Of a stretch of 5,767 nt of DNA, positions 1 through 5,767 are shown piece by piece. Made by a program: the position numbers and the translations under genes. Source of the DNA: Nitrospirota bacterium (GTDB lineage Bacteria > Nitrospirota > Thermodesulfovibrionia > Thermodesulfovibrionales > JdFR-88); NCBI GenBank assembly GCA_021790695.1, contig JAJYGJ010000019.1, positions 1-5,767 of the forward strand, in the 5' to 3' direction. The notes beneath the pieces were generated by a model. The model saw nothing but the letters and a program-made list of their open reading frames with translations. It did not search any database and was not told the origin of the DNA. Positions within the stretch are counted from its first letter, which is position 1, and each line of letters starts with the position of its first letter.

Positions 1-2328
1 GGCCCCGGCAGGGGCTCGGCCGCCGGCAGCCTGATTGCCTACGTCCTGGGGATCACGCAAATAGACCCGATGCGCTACGGGCTTCTCTTCGAGCGTTTTT
101 TAAACCCCGAGCGCGTGAGCATGCCCGACGTGGACGTGGATTTCTGCCGGGACCGCAGGCAGGAGATAATAAATTACGTCTCGGAAAGATACGGGCGGGA
201 GCATGTGGCCCAGATAATCACTTTCGGCACCCTGGGCGCCAAGGCCGCGATCAGGGACGTGGGCCGCGCGCTGGATGTCCCCTATCAGGAGGTGGACCGC
301 ATAGCCAAGCTCGTTCCCGAAGGGCCGAACATTTCGATTGAATACGCCATCGAGGCGGAGCCCGCCCTGGGCGGCCTTTATAACGGCGACCCGAAGGTCC
401 GCGAGCTGATAGACATAGCCAGGCGTCTCGAGGGGCTTTGCCGTCACGCCTCCACGCATGCCGCCGGCATCGTCATCTCGCCCGATCCCCTTACGAACCT
501 CGTGCCGCTTTATAAAAACCCTACCGACGGCTCCATAACGACGCAGTTCGACATGGGGTCGATAGACAAGATGGGACTGGTGAAATTCGACCTCCTGGGG
601 CTTAAGACCCTGACCATCATAGACAAGACGGTGAGGTTCATAAGGGAGGCGGATCCGGGTTTCAGCCTCGATACGATGCCCATCGACGACAAGGCGACCT
701 TCGCCCTTCTCGGCTCCGGGCAGAGCACCGGGGTCTTCCAGCTTGAAAGCGCCGGCATGAGGGACATATTGATGAAGATGGCCCCCGAGCGCTTCGAGGA
801 CCTGATCGCCATCAACGCGCTCTACAGGCCGGGCCCCATCGGCAGCGGCATGATAGAGGATTTCCTGAAGCGCAAAAAGGGGACGGTGCCCGTAAAATAC
901 GAGCTTCCGCAGCTCAGGGAGATGCTGGATGAGACCTACGGGGTCATCCTCTACCAGGAGCAGGTCATGCAGATCGCCCATACCCTGGCGGGTTTCAGCC
1001 TCGGGCAGGCCGACATCCTCAGGAAGGCGATGGGGAAGAAGAAGCCCGAGGAGATGGAAAAGCAGAAGGAGGCGTTCGTAAAAGGGGCCATGGCGAACAA
1101 AGTGCCGGAGGCGAAGGCCCGCAGGCTCTTCGACCTCATGGCCAAGTTCGCCGAGTACGGCTTCAACAAGTCCCATTCGGCCGCATACGCGTATGTGGCG
1201 TACCAGACGGCGTATCTGAAGGCCCACTATCCGGTGGAGTTCATGGCGGCCACGATGAGCGCCGAACTGGATAATACCGACAAGATAATGAACTTCATAA
1301 AGGAATGCCGGAGCATGTCGATACCGGTGCTCCCTCCTGACATAAACGTCTCGGACGGCGAGTTCAAGGTGGTGGAAGGCTCCATAAGGTTCGGCATGAT
1401 CGCCCTGAAGGGGGCGGGCCAGCAGGCGATAGAGGACATAATCGAAGAGCGCTCGCAAAACGGCCCGTTCCGGACGTTCGAGGAGTTCATGGAGAGGACG
1501 AACTCAAGGAAGGTCAACCGCAAGGTGATCGAGGCGCTGGTAAAGGCGGGGGCCTTCGATTCCCTGGGCCATGCCAGGCGCGTCTGCATCCGGATGCTGG
1601 ACGCCCGAGACCGGGGCGACTCGCTCAGGCAGCAAAGCATATTCGGCGGCGGGGATACGTCGGAAGGGGGGGCGGACCCGGAGGAGGCGGAATGGGATGA
1701 AAAAGAGCTTCTGCTTTATGAGAAGGAGGCCCTGGGCTTTTATATCTCCGGTCATCCGCTCCGCGCCTATCTGAAGGGGGCGCTCCTGAGGGAGGTGGTG
1801 CCGACCTCGCGGCTTGCCGCCCTTCCGGACAAGGCGGAAACAGCGGTTGCGGGGATCATAGCGGCCGTACGAAAGATAAAGACAAAGGGCAAGGGACTCA
1901 TGGCGGCCCTCACTCTCGATGACGGCGAGGGGACGGTCGAGGCGGTGGTCTTCCCGGATTTGTACCAGCAGGCCGGCTCACTCGTGCGGAAAGACACGCC
2001 GGTCCTCGTGAGGGGCAATATCGACATGACCGACAAGGGGATAAAGATCCTGGCCCGGCATCTGCTGCACCTGGAAGACGCGCAGAAGGCTGGCGCCTTG
2101 GGCAATGGAGGACGCCGGATCGAGGTCCGGCTCGGTGTTGGAGACGACCTGCCGGCGATAAAGGCGCTTGCCGACGCCCACGGCGGGGACAGCCTGCTTC
2201 TTCTCAAGGTCATCGATGGGGGCCTGGAGGTCCTTATAGAGACTTCGTGCAGGGTCCGCCCGGATGACGCCTTTTTAAACGGCATAAGGAAAATAGCGGG
2301 GAGCGAGGCAAAAGCGAGGTTTTTTTGA
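1..2328 (+). CDS. dnaE: DNA polymerase III subunit alpha, 5'-truncated by the window edge
   Basis: This is the catalytic subunit of the replicative DNA polymerase III. The reading frame is open from base 1, so the start lies upstream; the visible 775 residues match the C-terminal two thirds of a roughly 1160-residue DnaE, and the N-terminal PHP domain is missing. Visible landmarks, in window-residue numbers: GPGRGSAAGS at 1-10; the palm motif PDVDVDF with two catalytic Asp at 43 and 45 (equivalent to E. coli D401 and D403); the third Asp in KFDLLGL at 197; YRPGP near 275; LYQEQVMQ at 317-324; MGKKKPEEM at 344-352; YGFNKSHSAAYA near 388; a helix-hairpin-helix region at about 464-523; a sliding-clamp binding motif QQSIF at 544-548; then an OB-fold at about 614-690 and a short C-terminal tau-binding-type domain. 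All catalytic residues in view are intact. It ends in TTT TTT TGA, directly coupled to accA. The identification is very secure. Confidence 0.98.
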   Translation, partial: GPGRGSAAGSLIAYVLGITQIDPMRYGLLFERFLNPERVSMPDVDVDFCRDRRQEIINYVSERYGREHVAQIITFGTLGAKAAIRDVGRALDVPYQEVDRIAKLVPEGPNISIEYAIEAEPALGGLYNGDPKVRELIDIARRLEGLCRHASTHAAGIVISPDPLTNLVPLYKNPTDGSITTQFDMGSIDKMGLVKFDLLGLKTLTIIDKTVRFIREADPGFSLDTMPIDDKATFALLGSGQSTGVFQLESAGMRDILMKMAPERFEDLIAINALYRPGPIGSGMIEDFLKRKKGTVPVKYELPQLREMLDETYGVILYQEQVMQIAHTLAGFSLGQADILRKAMGKKKPEEMEKQKEAFVKGAMANKVPEAKARRLFDLMAKFAEYGFNKSHSAAYAYVAYQTAYLKAHYPVEFMAATMSAELDNTDKIMNFIKECRSMSIPVLPPDINVSDGEFKVVEGSIRFGMIALKGAGQQAIEDIIEERSQNGPFRTFEEFMERTNSRKVNRKVIEALVKAGAFDSLGHARRVCIRMLDARDRGDSLRQQSIFGGGDTSEGGADPEEAEWDEKELLLYEKEALGFYISGHPLRAYLKGALLREVVPTSRLAALPDKAETAVAGIIAAVRKIKTKGKGLMAALTLDDGEGTVEAVVFPDLYQQAGSLVRKDTPVLVRGNIDMTDKGIKILARHLLHLEDAQKAGALGNGGRRIEVRLGVGDDLPAIKALADAHGGDSLLLLKVIDGGLEVLIETSCRVRPDDAFLNGIRKIAGSEAKARFF

Positions 2329-2330
2329 AG

Positions 2331-3311
2331 ATGAGATATTACCTTGAATTTGAAAAGCCCGTCCAGGAGCTTGAGACGAAGATTGAGGAGCTAAAGAGGC
2401 TCTCCAACGGCGGCAACATGAAGATCAGCGCCGAGATAAAGAGGCTGGAAAAAAAGGCGAAGGACCTTCACTCGGAGATATTTTCAGGCCTTTCCCCCTG
2501 GCAAAAGACGCTTCTTGCCAGGCACCCGGAGCGCCCTTACACGATGGATTACATAAACATGATGGCCACGGATTTTATCGAGCTGCACGGCGACAGGCGC
2601 TTCGCGGACGACCCTTCGCTGATAGGGGGCTTTGCCAGGATCGGCCGTTTTCCGGTGCTCGTCATCGGGCATCAGAAAGGCCGGGGGGTAAAGGAGCGCA
2701 TAAGCCGCAATTTCGGCCAGCCGCACCCTGAGGGCTACAGGAAGGCGCTTCGGCTCATGAAGCTTGCCGAGCGGTTCAGGAAACCCGTCATAACCCTGAT
2801 AGACACGCCGGGCGCGTTTCCGGGCCTGGGGGCGGAGGAAAGGGGGCAGGCCGAGGCCATAGCGACGAACCTGATGGAGATGTCTTCCCTGAGGGTCCCG
2901 GTCATATCCGTGCTTATAGGCGAGGGCGGCAGCGGGGGGGCGCTCGCCATAGGCGTTTCCGACAGGTTTTTCATGCTGGAACACGCGGTCTATTCGGTCA
3001 TCTCCCCGGAAGGCTGCGCGGCAATACTCTGGAAAAGAGACGGAGAGATAGGCGCCAAGGAGTTTGCCCAGGCAGCGCAGGCCCTGAAGCTTACGGCCCA
3101 GGACATGCTGGCCGGCAAGGTGATAGACGGCATAATACCGGAGCCGCTCGGGGGCGCAAACAGGGACCCCGAGGCGGCCGCGAAGAACATCGAGGCAAGG
3201 CTCCTGCCCGTCATCGAGGAGCTTGCCGCAAAACCGGCCGGCAAGCTTGTGGAGGAGCGGTACAGGAGACTAAAGAGACTTGGCGGTTTCGTCGGCGCGA
3301 AACCGTCTTAA
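2331..3311 (+). CDS. accA: Acetyl-CoA carboxylase carboxyltransferase subunit alpha
   Basis: AccA pairs with AccD to form the carboxyltransferase that moves CO2 from carboxybiotin on AccB to acetyl-CoA, giving malonyl-CoA for fatty acid synthesis in the cytosol. The 326 residues compare with about 319 in E. coli. In order: an N-terminal helical, coiled-coil-like segment (LEFEKP, about residues 5-50), RHPERPYTMDY at 64-74, HGDR at 86-89, GHQKG at 113-117, RNFGQPHPEGYRKA at 126-139, the crotonase-fold core IDTPGAFPG at 157-165, and the glycine-rich oxyanion-type motif GEGGSGGALA at 197-206 followed by SVISPEG at 222-228. It has no zinc finger, as expected for AccA rather than AccD. I chose ATG at 2331 because MRYYLEFEKP aligns with E. 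coli MSLNFLDFEQP, with GAGG at 2316-2319 upstream. A TTG at 2325 in the same frame would add two residues and overlap the dnaE stop as TTGA. Translation is probably coupled to dnaE. Its stop overlaps that of the convergent methyltransferase. Confidence 0.97.
   Translation: MRYYLEFEKPVQELETKIEELKRLSNGGNMKISAEIKRLEKKAKDLHSEIFSGLSPWQKTLLARHPERPYTMDYINMMATDFIELHGDRRFADDPSLIGGFARIGRFPVLVIGHQKGRGVKERISRNFGQPHPEGYRKALRLMKLAERFRKPVITLIDTPGAFPGLGAEERGQAEAIATNLMEMSSLRVPVISVLIGEGGSGGALAIGVSDRFFMLEHAVYSVISPEGCAAILWKRDGEIGAKEFAQAAQALKLTAQDMLAGKVIDGIIPEPLGGANRDPEAAAKNIEARLLPVIEELAAKPAGKLVEERYRRLKRLGGFVGAKPS
3282..3307. terminator. Candidate bidirectional hairpin at the accA / methyltransferase convergence
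   Basis: The last codons of accA form an inverted repeat: CGGTTTCG at 3284-3291 and CGAAACCG at 3298-3305 around a 6-base loop. It can be extended by one G-U and one G-C pair to 10 pairs (3282-3291 with 3298-3307). It sits directly before the overlapping stop codons of two convergent genes, where a shared terminator is expected. Neither side has a clean U-tract: the + strand continues TCTTAAGAGG, and the minus strand continues AAGTCTCTTTAG. It may therefore be a weak or Rho-assisted terminator, or only a chance coding repeat. Confidence 0.35.
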
Positions 3312-4138
3312 GAGGTCCTCTGCCTTGCCGCCTCGAAGAGCACGACCGCCGCGGCGGCGCCCACGTTCAGGCTTTCGGCCCGGCCCCTGACCGGTATCTT
3401 GAGGAGCATGTCCGCATGGGCCAGGAATTCCGGTGAATGCCCGCTCGCCTCGCCCCCGAACGCGACCGCGAGCGGCCCCCTCAGGTCGGTCTCGTAAATG
3501 GACCGCCCCGCGTGGGCGTCCGCCGCTGCAAGGAGTATCTTTCTTTCCCTGAGATACCGCCAAAGCTCCTCGGTCCCCGCGTTGATGACCGGCAGGTGAA
3601 AAACGCCGCCTGCGCTTGCCCGGAGCGTCTTGTCCGAAAATACGCCGGCCGAGCCCGGGGTCACGATGCAGGCGTCCGCCCCGGCCGCGTCCGCGGCGCG
3701 GATGAGCGCTCCCAGATTGCCGGGCTCCCTTATGCCGTCGCTTATGGCGATCAGGGCGGGCTCTTTCGCCCTGAGATCATGAAGTGCGGGCTGCCTGAGC
3801 GCGCACCGGGCAATGATGCCCTGGGGGGTCTTGGTCCCGGCCAGTCTTTTGAAAAGCGGCTCCGGCACCTCGAAGAGCCGGGCCGCCTTTTTAAGGGAAT
3901 TGAAAAATTCCTTGCCTTTTCCCCCCGCGAGCCGCGCCAGGAAACCGGGGCTTAAGAGGACGGCATCCAGTGCTGCCCCGCTTTCGAGCGCGGCAAGGAC
4001 AAGGTGCGGCCCCTCTATCATGAACGCCCCCGCCGACGGCTCCCTTTTGATGCGCAGAAGCTCCCTGACAAGGGGGTTTTGCGGGCTTGAGATCGTCTTT
4101 AATCCATCATGGATTCTGATCTTGTTTTCTCGTCCCAT
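3308..4138 (-). CDS. TrmH/SpoU-family RNA 2'-O-ribose methyltransferase
   Basis: This is a SAM-dependent RNA methyltransferase of the SPOUT (trefoil-knot) superfamily, 276 residues, a normal length. Residues about 36-111 (FMIEGPHLVLAAL to GTKTPQGIIA) look like the SpoU substrate-binding domain. The catalytic domain carries motif 1, SDGIREPGNLGALIRAADAA, at 133-152, with the family Asn at 141 and Arg at 147; the RASAGGVFHLPV segment at 173-184; motif 2, FGGEASGHS, at 227-235; and motif 3, IPVRGRAESLNVGAAAA, at 248-264, with the Ser-Leu-Asn of the knot. The family methylates the 2'-OH of rRNA or tRNA nucleotides. The resemblance is to the RlmB/YsgA/MRM3-like branch, but the target nucleotide cannot be read from sequence, so no symbol is given. 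ATG at 4136-4138 is the only good start: the frame closes upstream at a stop (4178-4180), and there is no clear Shine-Dalgarno. The gene is transcribed away from the SRPBCC gene and towards accA, overlapping its stop by four bases. Confidence 0.93.
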   Translation of the reverse strand: MGRENKIRIHDGLKTISSPQNPLVRELLRIKREPSAGAFMIEGPHLVLAALESGAALDAVLLSPGFLARLAGGKGKEFFNSLKKAARLFEVPEPLFKRLAGTKTPQGIIARCALRQPALHDLRAKEPALIAISDGIREPGNLGALIRAADAAGADACIVTPGSAGVFSDKTLRASAGGVFHLPVINAGTEELWRYLRERKILLAAADAHAGRSIYETDLRGPLAVAFGGEASGHSPEFLAHADMLLKIPVRGRAESLNVGAAAAVVLFEAARQRTS

Positions 4139-4147
4139 CCCATGTGC

Positions 4148-4153
4148 ATTATA
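4148..4153 (-). promoter_or_regulatory. Candidate -10 box for the methyltransferase gene
   Basis: On the minus strand the bases read TATAAT, a perfect sigma-70-type -10 hexamer, ending 9 bases before the ATG at 4138. I see no matching -35 at 16-18 bases (the minus strand reads GGGGCC there) and no extended TGn motif. If it is used, transcription would begin about 3-5 bases before the ATG, giving a nearly leaderless mRNA. That agrees with the missing Shine-Dalgarno, but the lack of a -35 keeps confidence low. Confidence 0.35.
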
Positions 4154-4204
4154 ACCGATAACGCCGCCCAGGCCCCCTCATGCACAATTTTATCATTTAG
4201 TCCA

Positions 4205-4233
4205 TTGCCTCCCCTCCTTTATCCCGATATACT
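4205..4233 (+). promoter_or_regulatory. Candidate sigma-70-type promoter for the SRPBCC gene
   Basis: TTGCCT at 4205-4210 (4 of 6 matches to TTGACA) and TATACT at 4228-4233 (5 of 6 matches to TATAAT) are separated by exactly 17 bases. The region is AT-richer than the flanking genes. The start of transcription would be expected near 4240, just before the AGGAAGG at 4241-4247 and the ATG at 4254. The positions fit a housekeeping promoter, but this rests on eye matching alone. Confidence 0.45.
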
Positions 4234-4240
4234 CTTTTAT

Positions 4241-4247
4241 AGGAAGG
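4241..4247 (+). promoter_or_regulatory. Possible upstream ribosome binding site for an extended start at 4254
   Basis: AGGAAGG lies 6 bases before an ATG at 4254-4256 that is in frame with the SRPBCC gene and would add 25 residues (MDSERILQRIAGLAAG...). It is a plausible but weaker site than the one at 4313-4320. It matters because the predicted transcript would start right here, so this may be the first start codon a ribosome meets. Confidence 0.3.
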
Positions 4248-4312
4248 TTCTAAATGGACAGCGAGCGTATTCTCCAGCGTATCGCAGGACTTGCCGCAGG
4301 GAAGATCAATAG

Positions 4313-4321
4313 AAAGGAGGT
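4313..4321 (+). promoter_or_regulatory. Strong Shine-Dalgarno that decides the SRPBCC start
   Basis: AAAGGAGGT is an almost perfect complement of the 16S rRNA 3' end and sits 7 bases before the ATG at 4329. It is the reason for choosing the 153-residue form over the longer in-frame form that begins at 4254. Confidence 0.75.
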
Positions 4322-4328
4322 CATATTC

Positions 4329-4790
4329 ATGACGACGATATCGAAAAAAATAGGTATAAATGCCCCGGTGGAACGGGTATTCAGCCTCGTTACAAGCCCT
4401 GAAAACTGGCCGCGCTTCGTGTCCGGCCTGGTGGAAGTGCGCGATTTAAGCCCCGATATGCCGTCAAAGGGCGGCACGTTTACCTGGGAATACAACCTGA
4501 TGGGCAGGAGAGTCACGGGCAGGGGAGAGATGACCGAATATGAAAAGGACAAGAGGTGCGCCCTTCTGCTGACCGGGGAGTTCCCGATGAAGGAGAACTA
4601 TGAATTCTCCCGGACTCCGGGCGGCACGGAGCTTAAGGTCGATGTGGAATACGGGATCGGGCCCGGACGGACATGGCAGGACGTTTTCGGGTCCGGCAAA
4701 GAGGCGCTTGACAGGGTCAATGAGCTTGAGACCGGCACCATCCTTGAAAAGATAAAGATACTCTCCGAGGAAAAGACGTTAAAGTCCTGA
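4329..4790 (+). CDS. SRPBCC (START/polyketide-cyclase-like) family protein
   Basis: This is a 153-residue protein with the pattern of the helix-grip (SRPBCC, polyketide cyclase/dehydrase) fold. It opens with a beta strand and the typical INAPVERVFSLVTSPENWPRF segment (residues 10-30), then alternating strands such as GGTFTWEYNLMGRRVTGRGEMTEY (48-71), CALLLTGEF (77-85), NYEFSRTPGGTELKVDVEY (90-108), and a long C-terminal helix from about 115 to 145 that would close the cavity. There is no signal peptide and no membrane segment, so it is probably cytosolic. Proteins of this fold bind hydrophobic ligands or act as cyclases, hydrolases or lipid carriers; nothing here identifies the ligand, and the neighbours (RNA methyltransferase, NadA) do not help. 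The start at 4329 is set by the strong ribosome site and by where the fold begins. An in-frame ATG at 4254 would give 178 residues. The fold call is fairly sure; the function is unknown. Confidence 0.85.
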   Translation: MTTISKKIGINAPVERVFSLVTSPENWPRFVSGLVEVRDLSPDMPSKGGTFTWEYNLMGRRVTGRGEMTEYEKDKRCALLLTGEFPMKENYEFSRTPGGTELKVDVEYGIGPGRTWQDVFGSGKEALDRVNELETGTILEKIKILSEEKTLKS

Positions 4791-4797
4791 TTTTAAG

Positions 4798-4852
4798 TCA
4801 AAGGGGGCCGGCCCCTGGGGTCTGGGCCCTTGGGGCTGGCCCCCTCAAAGGG
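4798..4852. repeat. 8-bp direct repeats (TCAAAGGG) around a palindromic core
   Basis: TCAAAGGG occurs exactly at 4798-4805 and again at 4845-4852, 47 bases apart, enclosing and partly overlapping the large inverted repeat at 4802-4845. The second copy contains the reverse-complemented stop codon of nadA. The arrangement resembles the footprint of a very short palindromic insertion with a duplicated target, but overlap of the repeats with the hairpin arms makes this uncertain, and it could be chance in GC-rich sequence. Confidence 0.3.
4802..4845. terminator. Large GC-rich hairpin between convergent SRPBCC and nadA genes, probable bidirectional terminator
   Basis: AGGGGGCCGGCCCC at 4802-4815 pairs with GGGGCTGGCCCCCT at 4832-4845: 14 pairs including one G-U on the + strand, with a 16-base loop. 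It fills nearly all the 54-base spacer between the SRPBCC stop at 4790 and the nadA stop at 4845-4847. Read from nadA (minus strand) the stem is followed by TTTGACTTAAAA, a modest U-rich tail; on the + strand no U-tract follows. It would work best as the nadA terminator, and may block + strand transcripts by its stability. Confidence 0.6.
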
Positions 4853-5767
4853 CCAGCATCCTGTCAAGGGCCTCTTTGGCCTTAAGCCTGGTCTCCTCCG
4901 GCACCTGCACGACCGTTTTTAAATCCTTTAAGGCCGTGTAGACGCTCTGAAGCGTGGTTTTTTTCATGCTGGGGCATATCATGTCTTTCCTCAGGGGATA
5001 GAAGACCTTCTCCGGATTTTCCTTCCGGAGCCTGTGCATGAGCCCCAATTCGGTGCCCACGATGAACTCGCCGCCCGGAGAGCTTTTTGCGAACCTCAGC
5101 ATGCCCGACGTGCTTGTGACGTGGTCCGCGACTTCAAGCACTTCCATGCGGCATTCGGGGTGCGCCATCAGGAGGGCCCCGGGATGCTCTTTTCTGGCCT
5201 TCAGCGCGTCTTCTTTTTTCAGCCTGTCATGCACATGGCAGAAGCCGTCCCAGGCGATGACCTTCTTTTTCGTGTTCTTCTGTGCCCACATCGCCAGGTT
5301 CTTGTCCGGCACGCAGATGACCTCATCGCCCGGCAGGGACTCCACTACCTTCACCACGTTTGCCGATGTGCAGCAGATGTCGCTTGCCGCCTTCACGTCG
5401 GCCGTGGTGTTCACGTAGCTTACGACCGGGACCCCGGGGTATTGGGCCTTGATGTCGTTAAGGCTGAAGTCGATGGGGTAGATGAGGACCGGCTGTGTCT
5501 CATAGCCGGGGAAGAACTCCCTCATCTTCCTGGGCCCGCCCACCCGTATCATGTCCGCCATCGGGCAGCATGCGCCGGCCTCGGGCAGGATGACGGTCTT
5601 TGTGGGGCTCAGGATGGCTGCGCTTTCCGCCATGAAATCGACGCCGCAAAACACTATGATGTCGCATTCGATGGCGGAGGCGGTCCTTGACAGCTCCAGG
5701 GAATCGCCCGTGAAATCGGCAAGGTCCTGGACCTCCTCCCTCTGGTAGTTGTGGGCCAGTATGATGG
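4845..5767 (-). CDS. nadA: Quinolinate synthase NadA, N-terminus beyond the window edge
   Basis: NadA condenses iminoaspartate (from NadB) with dihydroxyacetone phosphate to make quinolinate, the precursor of NAD, using an oxygen-sensitive [4Fe-4S] cluster. The frame is open to the right edge: 306 residues are visible and only a short N-terminal stretch seems missing, since they begin IILAHNYQ, which lies near residue 15 in Thermotoga NadA. Landmarks in window-residue numbers: the substrate motif HNYQ at 5-8; FCGVDFMAE at 39-47; cluster cysteines at 67 (in ACCPMAD), 205 (HPEC) and 264 (ICPSMKK), all present; SYVNTTADVKAASD near 116-129 and CTSANVVK; STSGMLRF near 218; FIVGTELGLMHRL near 234-246. 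A GTG at 5654 could be mistaken for the start, but conserved NadA sequence continues upstream of it. Between the first cluster Cys and SYVN there seem to be about 24 extra residues compared with Thermotoga NadA. The gene ends at the large hairpin. Confidence 0.96.
   Translation of the reverse strand, partial: IILAHNYQREEVQDLADFTGDSLELSRTASAIECDIIVFCGVDFMAESAAILSPTKTVILPEAGACCPMADMIRVGGPRKMREFFPGYETQPVLIYPIDFSLNDIKAQYPGVPVVSYVNTTADVKAASDICCTSANVVKVVESLPGDEVICVPDKNLAMWAQKNTKKKVIAWDGFCHVHDRLKKEDALKARKEHPGALLMAHPECRMEVLEVADHVTSTSGMLRFAKSSPGGEFIVGTELGLMHRLRKENPEKVFYPLRKDMICPSMKKTTLQSVYTALKDLKTVVQVPEETRLKAKEALDRMLAL

Noticed and set aside
100..1458. Long open frame (about 450 codons) on the strand opposite dnaE
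   Set aside because: It lies wholly antisense to a conserved polymerase domain, its translation is rich in Arg, Leu, His and Gly with no recognisable motif, and such frames are expected opposite GC-rich codons.
1767..2285. Open frame of about 170 codons antisense to the dnaE 3' end
   Set aside because: Its composition is dominated by Ser, Arg and Pro, it shows no domain pattern and no ribosome site I would trust, and the sense strand is clearly DnaE OB-fold and C-terminus.
3437..3955. Open + strand frame across the methyltransferase gene
   Set aside because: The minus strand holds all SPOUT motifs in order; the + strand translation is Arg/Pro/Gly-rich and unlike any family I know.
4139..4253. 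A small gene in the divergent gap
   Set aside because: I saw no open frame with a ribosome site before 4254; the sequence looks like promoter DNA with pyrimidine-rich stretches.
4803..4835. Potential G-quadruplex on the + strand (G-tracts at 4803, 4817, 4824 and 4832)
   Set aside because: Loops of 9, 3 and 5 bases make it permissible, but the same bases form a very stable 14-pair hairpin that fits the terminator position better.
4845..5654. nadA starting at the GTG at 5652-5654
   Set aside because: Conserved NadA sequence, including the substrate motif HNYQ and GDSLELSR, continues in frame upstream to the window edge, so the gene is partial and not started there.
5034..5690. Open + strand frame of about 218 codons opposite nadA
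   Set aside because: It is rich in His, Arg, Val and Ala, as expected for the complement of NadA codons, with the catalytic motifs all read on the minus strand.

Overview
The window is a piece of ordinary bacterial chromosome, GC-rich by eye, that carries five protein genes. Two of them run off the ends. Reading left to right: the C-terminal two thirds of the replicative DNA polymerase III alpha subunit (dnaE, 1-2328, +); acetyl-CoA carboxylase carboxyltransferase alpha subunit (accA, 2331-3311, +); a SpoU/TrmH-family RNA ribose methyltransferase (3308-4138, -); a divergent regulatory gap (4139-4328); a small SRPBCC-fold protein of unknown ligand (4329-4790, +); a strongly palindromic spacer (4791-4844); and quinolinate synthase (nadA, 4845-5767, -), whose extreme N-terminus lies beyond the right edge. 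I see no rRNA, tRNA, CRISPR array, transposase or phage gene.

The dnaE-accA order and tight coupling are also found in Escherichia coli and many other proteobacteria. The methyltransferase and SRPBCC genes diverge from a roughly 190-bp gap with candidate promoters on both strands. Two gene pairs converge: accA with the methyltransferase (stop codons sharing TTAA) and the SRPBCC gene with nadA. Each convergent junction carries a symmetrical hairpin that could end transcription from both sides.

The organism is a Gram-negative-type bacterium. GC-rich coding combined with frequent ATA (Ile) and AGG (Arg) codons, together with a NadA resembling the short Thermotoga-type enzyme, would fit Desulfobacterota, Nitrospirota or a related lineage. 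This is a low-confidence inference from composition and gene order only.

The genes are housekeeping: replication, the first step of fatty acid synthesis, RNA modification and the first committed steps of NAD synthesis. I found no convincing new biological system. The points most worth a second look are the two possible starts of the SRPBCC gene relative to its promoter, an apparent ~24-residue insertion in NadA, the palindromic element with 8-bp direct repeats between the SRPBCC gene and nadA, and the compact overlaps at both ends of accA.
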